DNA of 64,000 nucleotides, taken from NCBI RefSeq assembly GCF_003074135.1, contig NZ_PPDK01000003.1:420951-484950 (forward strand), read 5' to 3'. The position numbers were made by a program, and so were the translations under genes. A model generated the notes under the pieces. The model was given only the letters and a program-made list of their open reading frames with translations. It had not been told where the DNA came from and did not search any database. This document shows positions 43,323-52,122 of this stretch, in pieces; the first letter of the stretch is position 1; each line of letters begins with the position of its first letter. The stretch is from Euzebya tangerina (lineage in GTDB: Bacteria; Actinomycetota; Nitriliruptoria; Euzebyales; Euzebyaceae).

Positions 43323-44614
43323 GGGGCACCCGAGGTGCTCGAGCCGACGCGGGCACGACGACCGGCGTCGGCATCGGGGATCGGCAGTCGAGCGCGGACC
43401 CGGAAGCCACCGCGGTGGGGACCGGCGGTGAAGGAGCCGCCGAGCAGCACCGCCCGCTCGCGCATGCCGACCACGCCACGCCCGCCGCCGGCGGCTGTTC
43501 GGGCGCGCGGTGGGGCAGTGCCATCGGAGGGGCCGTTGACCACTTCGATCTGCACGGCGTCGGCAAGACTCGACACGACCACCGTGACCCGTGACCCCGG
43601 GGCGTGCTTCATCACGTTGGTCAGCGCTTCCTGCACGATCCGGAAGGCCGACAGCTCGACTGAGTCCGGGACGGATCCGACCCGACCGATGCGCCGCAGG
43701 TCGACGGTCAGGCCTGCCGCGGTGCCCGCCTCCACCAGATCCTCGAGCCCCGCCAGCGTCGGCTGCGGCGCATCGACCACCTCACCGGTCGAATCCCCGC
43801 TGCTGCGCAGGAACCCGACCAGGCGGTGGAGTTCGTCGATCGCCTGGCGCCCGGACCGCTCGACCTGCTCCAACGCCTCCTGCGCCATCCCTGGGTTGCG
43901 CTCCATGACCCGCCGGGCGGCACCGGCCTGGATCCCCATGACGCTGACGTGGTGTGCGACGACATCGTGGAGTTCGCGCGAGATCCTGACCCGTTCCTCC
44001 GTCACGGCCTGCTGTGCGGTCTTGGCCTGCTCGGCCTGGAGCAGTGCGGCACGCCGCGCCAACTCCTCGGCGTCGACCCGACGCCGACGGGTTCCATCGC
44101 CGAGCAGCCACGCGGCCACGTAGAAGGCGATGTTGATGCCGATGCCCAGGCTGAGGCCCAGCACCAGGTCGACGGAGACGAATTCGATCTCGGCTGCCAC
44201 CGACCGCACGTACGCGACCGCTCCCGCAATCAAGGCCGCGGCGCGGACCAGGTTGCGCGTCCGTGCCTGCGCCACGTACGCGCCGGCCGCGTGGATGACC
44301 AGGAACACGGCGACCGACGACGCCAACCCTTCGGGCACCTCGAGGATCCGGAAGACGGCGAATCCGACGCCGACGCCGAGGCAGATCGCTGCTGGCGCCA
44401 TCCGCCTGAACGCGACCGGGATCACGAGGAGGACGAGGGACAGGTAGTTGCCCCATGCCGGAAGCCGCGGGACGAAGTCGGCGGACTCCTCGCTCGTCTG
44501 GTGCAGGAAGATGCTGAGCGACCCGAACAGCAGCATGAGCCCGACGATGATCAGGTCGGGTACACCGGGACGTCGTTCGTCCTCCGGCACCGGCGGCGCG
44601 TCGTGGTCGCTCAC
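43319..44614 (-). CDS. Sensor histidine kinase, HisKA_3 type
   Basis: A 431-residue kinase with about five or six N-terminal membrane segments (20-170), then a dimerisation/phosphoacceptor domain with ISRELHDVVAHHVSVM (H216) and a HATPase domain (FRIVQEALTNVMKHAPGS, GGGRGVVGMRERAVLLGGSF). It is the NarX/DesK-like group typical of actinobacteria. The start is GTG at 44614. Divergent from the ABC-2 exporter with a 142-base gap between, a common arrangement in which the pair controls the exporter. Confidence 0.92.
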   Translation of the reverse strand: MSDHDAPPVPEDERRPGVPDLIIVGLMLLFGSLSIFLHQTSEESADFVPRLPAWGNYLSLVLLVIPVAFRRMAPAAICLGVGVGFAVFRILEVPEGLASSVAVFLVIHAAGAYVAQARTRNLVRAAALIAGAVAYVRSVAAEIEFVSVDLVLGLSLGIGINIAFYVAAWLLGDGTRRRRVDAEELARRAALLQAEQAKTAQQAVTEERVRISRELHDVVAHHVSVMGIQAGAARRVMERNPGMAQEALEQVERSGRQAIDELHRLVGFLRSSGDSTGEVVDAPQPTLAGLEDLVEAGTAAGLTVDLRRIGRVGSVPDSVELSAFRIVQEALTNVMKHAPGSRVTVVVSSLADAVQIEVVNGPSDGTAPPRARTAAGGGRGVVGMRERAVLLGGSFTAGPHRGGFRVRARLPIPDADAGRRARVGSSTSGAP

Positions 44615-44756
44615 GCACAGCAGGCTAGTCCACCGCCGGTTGCGGTCACTCCGTCGTCAGGCGGAGGTTCCGAATCACCCCGGGGAGGGAGGACAGGTCA
44701 GCGACCGCTCCATACGGTGCACTCATCACCTCAGCCCGACGAACGGAGAGTCAGCT

Positions 44757-45695
44757 GTGCTCGAGATCGACAACCTCCACAAGCGCTACGGGGACATCAC
44801 CGCCCTCGACGGGTGTTCCTTCACGGTTCGTCCCGGCCGCATGCTGGGCTTCCTGGGGCGCAATGGCGCCGGGAAGACCACCACCATGCGGGCGATCTTC
44901 GGCCTGCTCACGCCTGACTCGGGTGAGGTCCGCTGGAACGGCACGCCGGTCGGCGAGGCGGACTTGGCCCGGTTCGGATACATGCCCGAGGAACGAGGCC
45001 TGTACCCGAAGATGCGGGCAGGTGACCAGCTGGCCTACCTGGGCCGTCTGCACGGCATGACGAAGGCTCAGGCCACTGCTGCGTCGGAGATGTGGTTGAC
45101 GAAGCTGGGCCTCGAGGAACGGATGGGTGACCCCGTCGAGGACCTCTCGCAGGGCAATCAGCAGCGGGTCCAGTTGGCCGCCGCGTTGATCCACGATCCG
45201 GAGCTGCTCGTGCTGGACGAGCCCTTCAACGGGCTGGACCCGCTGGGCGCCGACACGATGGCGTCGGTGCTCCGGGAGCGGTCCGCGGCCGGGACGGCCG
45301 TGGTCTTCAGCTCACACCAGTTGGAGGTGGTCGAGGAGCTCTGCGAGGACGTCGCGATCATCCACGAGGGGTCCATCCGCCGGACCGGCGAGGTGCAGGA
45401 CCTGAAGGACCAGGCCCCCTACCGGCGAGTTGAGCTGGACCTGACCGGCACGCAGGCGGAGGTCCTGGGACAGCTCGACGGTGTGCTCGAGTCTTCGTTC
45501 AACGGACGCCATCACGTCCTGAAGGTCCGCGACGACATCGACATCCAGCAGTTGCTGCGGTCGGTCGACACCAGCGCCGGATCCTCGCACTTCGTCTTCA
45601 CGACCCCGTCCCTGACCGACCTGTTCCGCGAGGCCGTGTCAGACGACTCCCCCGTCTCCACCACCAGTGCTGCCCCGAGCGAGGTAACCGCATGA
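44757..45695 (+). CDS. ABC-2 type exporter, ATP-binding protein
   Basis: A 312-residue ATPase. Walker A is GRNGAGKTT (34-42), signature LSQGNQQRVQLA, Walker B LLVLDEPFNGLDPLG and H-loop SSHQLEVVEE; a C-terminal ACT-like extension follows, as in NatA/DrrA-type proteins. GTG at 44757 with GGAG 9-12 bases upstream gives VLEIDNLHKRYGDITALDG. The permease gene overlaps by 4 bases. The substrate is unknown; drug or Na+ export are usual for the family. Confidence 0.92.
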   Translation: MLEIDNLHKRYGDITALDGCSFTVRPGRMLGFLGRNGAGKTTTMRAIFGLLTPDSGEVRWNGTPVGEADLARFGYMPEERGLYPKMRAGDQLAYLGRLHGMTKAQATAASEMWLTKLGLEERMGDPVEDLSQGNQQRVQLAAALIHDPELLVLDEPFNGLDPLGADTMASVLRERSAAGTAVVFSSHQLEVVEELCEDVAIIHEGSIRRTGEVQDLKDQAPYRRVELDLTGTQAEVLGQLDGVLESSFNGRHHVLKVRDDIDIQQLLRSVDTSAGSSHFVFTTPSLTDLFREAVSDDSPVSTTSAAPSEVTA

Positions 45696-46903
45696 GCTCC
45701 TTCGACATCGTCAAGCTGATCACGGTCCGCGAGCTGATCGAGCGCGGCCGGACCAAGGCCTATCTGCTCTCCGCGGGGCTCACGCTGGTGATCGTCACCG
45801 GCATCGTCGTGGTGCCGACCCTGCTCGGGGGTGGTGAGACGGTCTACGAACTGGGGTCCCTCGGTGAGGGCAACCAGGCGATCTTCGAGGTCACCGAGAC
45901 CATCGCGGCCGAGAACGCGGGAGAGGACGGCTTCTCGCTGGAGGTCACGGAGTACCGCTCGCGGGACGAGGCCGTCGCCGGGCTCGAGGCCGGCGAGGTC
46001 GAGTTCGTCCTGATCGACGGGTCGGAGGTGCTGCGTGAGGGCAGCACCGGCTTCGGCGGCTCGGACGCCCAGGACGACGTGCAGCGTGCAGCAGCCATCG
46101 TGGAGTTGGAGGGGGATCTGGCCGGCAGCTCCGCCGATCCAGCCACCGTCGCCGGCGCCCTGTCCGGTCAGCCGCTGCCGGTCAGCTCCCTGATCGGTGA
46201 GTCCAACGCCGACGAGGAGGCGGCCCGCAGCCTCATCGCCTACGTCGGCATGTTCCTGCTGTACATGGCGATCCTGCTGTACGGCAACTGGACCCTGCAG
46301 GGCATCGCGGAGGAGAAGGCCAGCCGGATCGTCGAGGTCCTGCTCGCCGCGGTGAAGCCGTGGCACCTGCTGACCGGCAAGGTGCTCGGGATCGGGCTGC
46401 TCGGGTTGGCGCAGTTCGCGTTGACCGTCGGCTGGGGTCTGTTGCTGCTCCGGGTGACCGACTCGCTCCCGTTGCCCGCCATCCCGGTCGACTCGGCGGT
46501 CGCGCTGCTCGTCTGGTTCGTCCTCGGCTACGCCGTCTACTCGGTGCTGTACGCGATGGTCGGCTCGCTGGTCAGCCGCATGGAGGACGCCCAGTCGGTG
46601 TCGTTCCCCATCACGATGGTGGTGATCGTCGGGTTCATCGTGTCACTGAACGTCCTCGATTCCCCGTCGGGGCTGGTGGCCCAGATCACCACGTTCGTCC
46701 CCTTCATCTCGCCGTTCGTCGTTCCTGTCCGGGTGGCGTTCTCGGAGATCACGGCGATCGAGTACGCCGGTTCGATTCTCGTGACCCTGCTGACCGTGGG
46801 GCTGCTCATCCGACTTGCTGCCCGGGTCTACGCCGGTGGACTGCTGAGCTTCAGCAACCGGGTGAGCTTCAAGAAGGCGTTCTCCACCGTCGAGGGCCGC
46901 TGA
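45692..46903 (+). CDS. ABC-2 type exporter permease (NatB-like)
   Basis: A 403-residue permease. The first helix (AYLLSAGLTLVIVTGIVVV) is followed by an external domain of about 150 residues rich in Glu/Asp, then five or six membrane helices (LIAYVGMFLLYMAILLYGNW, VLGIGLLGLAQFALTVGWGLLLL, LLVWFVLGYAVYSVLYAMVGSL and others). AEEKASRIVEVLLAAVKPWHLLTGKVLGIGLLG is the ABC-2 coupling region. Last gene before the 46906-46936 terminator. Confidence 0.9.
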   Translation: MSSFDIVKLITVRELIERGRTKAYLLSAGLTLVIVTGIVVVPTLLGGGETVYELGSLGEGNQAIFEVTETIAAENAGEDGFSLEVTEYRSRDEAVAGLEAGEVEFVLIDGSEVLREGSTGFGGSDAQDDVQRAAAIVELEGDLAGSSADPATVAGALSGQPLPVSSLIGESNADEEAARSLIAYVGMFLLYMAILLYGNWTLQGIAEEKASRIVEVLLAAVKPWHLLTGKVLGIGLLGLAQFALTVGWGLLLLRVTDSLPLPAIPVDSAVALLVWFVLGYAVYSVLYAMVGSLVSRMEDAQSVSFPITMVVIVGFIVSLNVLDSPSGLVAQITTFVPFISPFVVPVRVAFSEITAIEYAGSILVTLLTVGLLIRLAARVYAGGLLSFSNRVSFKKAFSTVEGR

Positions 46904-46905
46904 CG

Positions 46906-46936
46906 AATCCCCCGGGACGTAAACCCCCGGGGGATT
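46906..46936 (+). terminator. Strong hairpin terminator after the ABC-2 operon
   Basis: AATCCCCCGGG, nine bases, then CCCGGGGGATT: a perfect 11-bp stem starting three bases after the permease stop. It is the strongest stem in this part of the window and separates the exporter operon from the GH9 gene. Confidence 0.75.
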
Positions 46937-46963
46937 GACAAGTCCCTCGGGGTGGGGGATGCT
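46935..46963 (+). promoter_or_regulatory. Candidate promoter of the GH9 gene
   Basis: TTGACA (46935-46940) is a consensus -35 box and overlaps the end of the terminator stem. The hexamer 17 bases on, GATGCT, is a poor -10. The predicted start would put the palindrome at 46979 just downstream, as a roadblock. Confidence 0.4.
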
Positions 46964-46978
46964 CCGTCGCACAAGGTC

Positions 46979-46994
46979 TTGAGAGCGCTCTCAA
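46979..46994. promoter_or_regulatory. CebR/CelR-like operator
   Basis: TTGAGAGCGCTCTCAA is a perfect 16-bp palindrome, 46 bases before the GH9 start. Its core GAGCGCTC is that of the CebR/CelR operator of streptomycetes and Thermobifida (TGGGAGCGCTCCCA), which releases cellulase genes when cellobiose is present. A LacI-family regulator is therefore expected, though none is encoded in this window. Confidence 0.75.
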
Positions 46995-47040
46995 CATCGC
47001 TCCGGCCTTGCGAGCCCATCGCCGAACGGAGGAGCCTTCC

Positions 47041-50000
47041 GTGTCCCCTCGTCCCCTCATCGCCACCTACCGGACCGCCGTCGCGCTGCTCGCCCTGGTG
47101 CTGCTCGTCGCCGTCATGCCACAACCGGCTGCCGAGGCCCAGCCGGTGAATCAGATCACCAACGGCGGGTTCGACGACGGCCTGAACGGGTGGGAGGCCT
47201 TCCCTGCGCCGTTCATCGACGCCGACGGGTTCGGCTGCATCGACGTTGCGGCAGGAGCTGGCGCCTACGCGACGCTGATCGGACAGAACGTCGCCATGGA
47301 GGCCGGTGAGACCTACGAGCTGAACTTCACGGCCAAGCTGGCGGGCGGCGGCGTTCCGGACGCGATCCGGACGGTCGTCCAACTGAACGTCGACCCGTTC
47401 ACCCAGTACCTGCCCGAGCAGGCCATCGCGGGGCAGCTCAGCACCACTCCACAGGCGTTCTCCTTCACCTTCACCGCAGCCGAGGACCAGGACCCCGTCC
47501 TGGCGGCTATCGTCCAGCAGCCGCAGGACAACGTCGAGGCCTACGTGGTCTGCGTCGACGACGTCGAGCTGCTCGGTGGTGCGGAGCCGATCGCCTACCA
47601 GCCCGAGACCGGCCCGCGTGTCCGGGTCAACCAGGTGGGCTACTTCGCCGAGGGGCCGAAGAACGCGACCGTCGTGACCGATGCCAGCGGGCCGATCGCC
47701 TGGGAGCTGGCTGGCGCGGACGACGAGGTCGTCGCCTCCGGCCAGACCACGCCGGAGGGGACGGACCCGACTGCCGGACTGGCCGTGCACACCATCGACT
47801 TCTCCGACGTCTCCGAGACCGGCGAGGGGTTCACGCTGACCGCCGACGGCGAGACCAGCCACCCCTTCGCGATCGGTGTTGCCGACGTGTACGACCAACT
47901 CCGCACCGACGCGCTCGACTACTACTACCCAACGCGCAGCGGCATCGAGATCACCGACACCGATGAGCTGGCGCCAACCGACATCGGCGGGGACTCCTAC
48001 AGCCGCGCCGCCGGTCACCTCGGCTCGGCACTCCCTGATGGTGATCCCGACCGGGACCCCGCAGCGCGCCCCTCCAGCGAGACGGCGAACACGGGCGACT
48101 ACGACGTGGGCTGCCAGTCGATCGACAACCAGACCCAGGGCGGGCAGCCGGTCTACGACGAGGGGTTCTGGACCTGCCCGGATGCGTACCGACTGGACGT
48201 CATCGGCGGCTGGTACGACGCAGGCGACCACGGCAAGTACGTCGTCAACGGCGGCATCTCCGTCGCCCAGGTCCTCAGCATCCACGAGCGGACGCTGACG
48301 GCCGACACGGAGGCGGATGCCCTGGCTGATGGAACGCTGGCCATTCCAGAGCAGGACAACGGCGTGCCGGATGTCCTGGATGAGGCGCGCTGGCAACTGG
48401 AGTTCCTACTGCGGATGCAGGTGCCGGCCGGCACCCCCGACTTCATGGTGGGCGATCAGGCCGTGGACCTGTCCGGGCTGGTCCACCACAAGGTGCACGA
48501 TGAGGGCTGGACGGGGCTGCCGCTGGCACCCGTCGACGACCCGCAGGTCCGCTCGCTGCACCGGCCCTCGACCGCAGCCACGTTGAACCTGGCAGCGGCT
48601 GCCGCGCAGGGCGCGCGACTGTTCGAGCCCTACGACCCCGACTTCGCAGCCGAGCTGCTCGCAGCCGCCGAGACGGCCTGGGCGGCCGCCAACCGCGTGC
48701 CGGATCTCTACGCCACGGCCGCGGACGGCCAGGACGGGGGTGGTCCCTACGACGATGACGACGTCACCGATGAGTTCTACTGGGCAGCGGCTGAGCTGTA
48801 CCTGACCACCGGCGCGTCGGCGTACCTGACTGCGGTCGAGGAGAGCCCGTTCCACCTGAACGGTGCCGAGGACCCGTTCGTGTCGGGCGGGTTCGCCTGG
48901 GGTGACGTCGCTGCTCTGGCACGGATGGATCTGGCGACCGTCGACAGCGACATCCCTGACCACGACGAGATCGTCGAGTCCGTGGTCATGGCGGCCGGCG
49001 CCTACGCGGACGACCAGGCGGCCCAGCCGTTCGGCCAGGCCTACCCGGGTGATGAGGACGGGGACTTCGTGTGGGGCTCCAACAGCGCGGTGCTCAACAC
49101 CCAGATCGTGATGGCGACCGGCTTCGATCTGAGCGGTGACGAGCAACTGCGAGCAGCTGTGGCCGAGAGCATGGACTACCTGCTGGGCCGCAACGCGCTG
49201 GGGTGGTCGTACCTGACGGGGTACGGGGCCGAGGGTTTCACGTCGGTCAACCAGCACTCGCGGTGGTGGGCCGATCAGCTGGTCGGCAGCTCGCCGAACC
49301 CACCGCCCGGTGTCATCTCCGGTGGCCCCAACTCCACCTCGGAGACCTGGGATCCGGTGATCTCCTCGCTCTACCCGGCCGCAGACTGCCCGCCGCAGCA
49401 GTGCTACGTGGACGACATCCAGTCGTGGTCGACCAACGAGCTGACCATCAACTGGAACGCCCCGATGGCCTGGATCGCGTCCTTCCTGGCTGATCAGGAC
49501 GAACTGGAGCCCACTGCCGGTCCAGATGGATCGGGCGGAGAGGACGCGGTGGAGGTCATCCGCATCGAGCCGGGCGACGGAACCAACCACGCGGAGCTGT
49601 CCGTGGCCTTCTCGATGTTGACCGACTCCGGTACCGACACGTGGACGGACACCGACACCGAGACGGACTCCACCCCTCTGCGGGTCGGCGCGGGCCCCGA
49701 CGGTGACGGTTCGGACGTCGATGAGGTGCTGCTGGCCTCGGCCGAGGTGTTCGCCGACGCGCTGGCGTCGGGCCCCCTGCAGGGAGACAGTCCCCTGCTG
49801 CTCACCGACCCCGACGAGCTCCCCGACGTCGTCCTCGCCGAGCTGAACCGCCTGGGCCCGGCGACCGTACGGATCCTCGGTGGCGTCGACGCCGTGTCGG
49901 CCGACGTCCAGGCCGCGGTCGAGGCTGCCGGCTTTGCGGTCGAGCGGTCTGCCGGTCCAACCCGGCTGGAGACGGCGGTTGCGGTCGCTGCCGAGGTCGG

Positions 50001-50562
50001 CGACGACGAGGTCGACCCGCTGATCACCAGGGCCTACGCCGGAACGACTGATGCCACCCAGGCGTTCGCCGACGCGCTGGCCGCCGGCGGGTGGGCGGCG
50101 GCTGACGCTGCTCCCGTGCTGCTGACCGAGTCCGACCGCCTCTCGACCACAACTGCAGATGCTCTCGAGGATGCTGCGGACACGGTCTTGATCGGCGGCA
50201 CCGACGCCCTCACCGCAGCGGTCGCCGACGAGGTCGAGGCGGTCACGGGCGCCGCTCCCGGGCGCGTCGCCGGCGCAACGCGCTTCGACACGGCGGCAGC
50301 GGTGTCGATCGCTCGGGGCTTCGAGACCCGCGCACCGACGACCATCATCCTCATCGAGGGTCAGACGGACACGGGCTGGGCGGCTGGCTTCGTGGCCGCC
50401 AGATCAGCTGCCCTGTTCGACGCCCCGATCGTGCTGGCCAACGGAGACACCTTGCCGGATGCAACGGAGCAGGTGCTGGCCGGCGCTGCCGATCGGGAGA
50501 TCACGGTGATCTGCGCGGCCTCCGAGGCCGCCTGTGACGCGGCGGTGGATCTCCTGGACTAG
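47041..50562 (+). CDS. Secreted GH9 cellulase-like enzyme with CWB2 cell-wall-binding repeats
   Basis: A 1173-residue exported protein. A signal peptide (1-32; ALLALVLLVAVMPQPAAEA) is followed by a CBM4/9-like module (about 35-185), an Ig-like CelD_N module (about 200-285; RVRVNQVGYFAEGPK) and a GH9 catalytic domain (about 292-835). Catalytic signatures are GGWYDAGDHGKY (D393, D396), NQHSRWW (H739) and WSTNELTINWNAP with the proton-donor Glu (E800). The remaining 330 residues are CWB2-like repeats (SAGPTRLETAVAVA, VAGATRFDTAAAVS). A GGAGGAG site precedes the GTG. It probably acts on beta-glucans at the cell surface. Confidence 0.9.
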   Translation: MSPRPLIATYRTAVALLALVLLVAVMPQPAAEAQPVNQITNGGFDDGLNGWEAFPAPFIDADGFGCIDVAAGAGAYATLIGQNVAMEAGETYELNFTAKLAGGGVPDAIRTVVQLNVDPFTQYLPEQAIAGQLSTTPQAFSFTFTAAEDQDPVLAAIVQQPQDNVEAYVVCVDDVELLGGAEPIAYQPETGPRVRVNQVGYFAEGPKNATVVTDASGPIAWELAGADDEVVASGQTTPEGTDPTAGLAVHTIDFSDVSETGEGFTLTADGETSHPFAIGVADVYDQLRTDALDYYYPTRSGIEITDTDELAPTDIGGDSYSRAAGHLGSALPDGDPDRDPAARPSSETANTGDYDVGCQSIDNQTQGGQPVYDEGFWTCPDAYRLDVIGGWYDAGDHGKYVVNGGISVAQVLSIHERTLTADTEADALADGTLAIPEQDNGVPDVLDEARWQLEFLLRMQVPAGTPDFMVGDQAVDLSGLVHHKVHDEGWTGLPLAPVDDPQVRSLHRPSTAATLNLAAAAAQGARLFEPYDPDFAAELLAAAETAWAAANRVPDLYATAADGQDGGGPYDDDDVTDEFYWAAAELYLTTGASAYLTAVEESPFHLNGAEDPFVSGGFAWGDVAALARMDLATVDSDIPDHDEIVESVVMAAGAYADDQAAQPFGQAYPGDEDGDFVWGSNSAVLNTQIVMATGFDLSGDEQLRAAVAESMDYLLGRNALGWSYLTGYGAEGFTSVNQHSRWWADQLVGSSPNPPPGVISGGPNSTSETWDPVISSLYPAADCPPQQCYVDDIQSWSTNELTINWNAPMAWIASFLADQDELEPTAGPDGSGGEDAVEVIRIEPGDGTNHAELSVAFSMLTDSGTDTWTDTDTETDSTPLRVGAGPDGDGSDVDEVLLASAEVFADALASGPLQGDSPLLLTDPDELPDVVLAELNRLGPATVRILGGVDAVSADVQAAVEAAGFAVERSAGPTRLETAVAVAAEVGDDEVDPLITRAYAGTTDATQAFADALAAGGWAAADAAPVLLTESDRLSTTTADALEDAADTVLIGGTDALTAAVADEVEAVTGAAPGRVAGATRFDTAAAVSIARGFETRAPTTIILIEGQTDTGWAAGFVAARSAALFDAPIVLANGDTLPDATEQVLAGAADREITVICAASEAACDAAVDLLD

Positions 50563-50606
50563 GCCCCGTTGGCCTCGGTTCGTGAACCTGCGGACCCTGA
50601 CGTGGC

Positions 50607-51446
50607 CTACACCGCAGCCAGGGCCACCGGGATCTTCGAGGGCTCCTGCAGCGGGTGGGCGGTCTCGTCGCTGCGCGCTGTCAGGACCCATGGGCCGTCC
50701 GGGGTGATGGCGACGGTGTGCTCCCAGTGCGCGGAGAGGCCGCCGTCAGCGGTCACCACGGTCCACTCGTCCTCGAGGGTCACGGTGTCCTCGGTGCCGA
50801 GGTTGAACATGGGCTCCACGGCCAGGACCAGACCGGCAGCCATCTTCGGGCCCCGTCCGGCTCGTCCGTGGTTGGGGACCTGCGGGTCCTCGTGCAGCGA
50901 GCGGCCGACCCCGTGGCCCACGTACTCCTGCACGATGCCGTAGCCGAACCGCTCCCCCACCCGCTGGACGGCGCTCGAGATGTCGCCGATGCGGCGCTTG
51001 ACCTTCGCCTCGACCAGACCCGCCCACAGCCCCTCGCGGGTCACGCGGACGAGTTCGGCGACCTCAGGCGGGACCGCGTCCTCCCCGCCGACCATCCAGG
51101 TGCAGGCCGAGTCGGAGTAGTACCCCTCGAGCACACACCCGGCGTCCACCTTGAACAGATCCCCCTCCTCGAGGATCCGCTCCCGTGAGGGGATCCCGTG
51201 GACGATCTCGTCGTTCACCGAGGCGCACAGGGTTCCCGGGAACGGGATCCGCGAGCCGTCCCCGCCGTAGCCGAGGAAGGCGGGCACGGCGTTCTGGGCC
51301 CGGATGTAGTCCTCGGCCAGACGGTCCAGCTCGCCCGTCGACACGCCCGGCTTGACCGCTTCGGCCACGAGTTCGTGCATGTCGGCGATGATCTTGCCCG
51401 ACCGGGCCATGATCTCGAGCTCGGCGGGGGACTTCCGGATGATCAT
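50607..51446 (-). CDS. map: Methionine aminopeptidase, type I
   Basis: Removes initiator Met from new proteins. The 279-residue product has the metal ligands D101 and D112 (KVDAGCVLEGYYSDSA), the His of GHGVGRSLHEDP, and the glutamates of LAVEPMF and HWEHTVAI. It starts MIIRKSPAELEIMARSGKII. It is downstream of adk in the secY-adk-map order, and would normally be followed by infA-rpmJ-rpsM; here the convergent GH9 gene intervenes. Confidence 0.96.
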   Translation of the reverse strand: MIIRKSPAELEIMARSGKIIADMHELVAEAVKPGVSTGELDRLAEDYIRAQNAVPAFLGYGGDGSRIPFPGTLCASVNDEIVHGIPSRERILEEGDLFKVDAGCVLEGYYSDSACTWMVGGEDAVPPEVAELVRVTREGLWAGLVEAKVKRRIGDISSAVQRVGERFGYGIVQEYVGHGVGRSLHEDPQVPNHGRAGRGPKMAAGLVLAVEPMFNLGTEDTVTLEDEWTVVTADGGLSAHWEHTVAITPDGPWVLTARSDETAHPLQEPSKIPVALAAV

Positions 51447-51492
51447 GCGACCAGGCTAGCCCGGCCCCTGCTGGACGCGTTCGGTGACCCGA

Positions 51493-52068
51493 CTACTCGT
51501 CGGCCGCCTCCCTGCAGGCGGCCAGCACTCGCTCCCGGACCTCCTCGATGGTCCCGACGGCGTCGATGTCCACCAGCAGGCCGATGCCGGCGTAGTGCGG
51601 GATGAGGTCGGTGGTCTGATCGCGGTACTCACGCATGCGGCGCTCGAACACCTCGGCGGAGTCGTCGTCCCGGCCCTCCTCCTCCTGGCGCTTGGCGATG
51701 CGGGACTCGAGCTCCTCGAGGTCCACCTTGAAGTGCAGGACCGCGTCGATCGAGGCGTCCAGCATCGCAACCATCCCGGCCAGGGTGAAGGCCTGACCGA
51801 CCGTGCGGGGATACCCGTCGAGCAGGAACCCCGTCTCGGCATCATCCTGCCGCAGACGATCGGCGACCATGCGGTTCACGAGCTCGTCAGGCACCAACTC
51901 CCCCCGCGACATGTACCCCTGGGCCTCCTTGCCGAGCGGCGTCTCGCCAGCCACGTTGGCGCGGAAGATGTCGCCGGTCGAGATGTGGGGGATCCCGAAC
52001 GTCGCCGAGATCGCCTCCGACTGGGTGCCCTTTCCGGCTCCGGGTGGGCCCAGGAGGATGAGTCGCAC
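51493..52068 (-). CDS. adk: Adenylate kinase
   Basis: Equilibrates ATP + AMP with 2 ADP. The 191-residue product has the P-loop GPPGAGKGTQ (7-16), STGDIFRANV (AMP-binding), LLDGYPRT and RRMREYRDQT (lid hinge). At this length it is the short-lid form. The start is GTG at 52068. It follows secY by 54 bases. Confidence 0.96.
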   Translation of the reverse strand: MRLILLGPPGAGKGTQSEAISATFGIPHISTGDIFRANVAGETPLGKEAQGYMSRGELVPDELVNRMVADRLRQDDAETGFLLDGYPRTVGQAFTLAGMVAMLDASIDAVLHFKVDLEELESRIAKRQEEEGRDDDSAEVFERRMREYRDQTTDLIPHYAGIGLLVDIDAVGTIEEVRERVLAACREAADE

Positions 52069-52122
52069 GTCGTCGTTCCCTTCGTGATGGCGTCTGGGAA
52101 GTCGAGAGTCTAGCCCGCGGCC

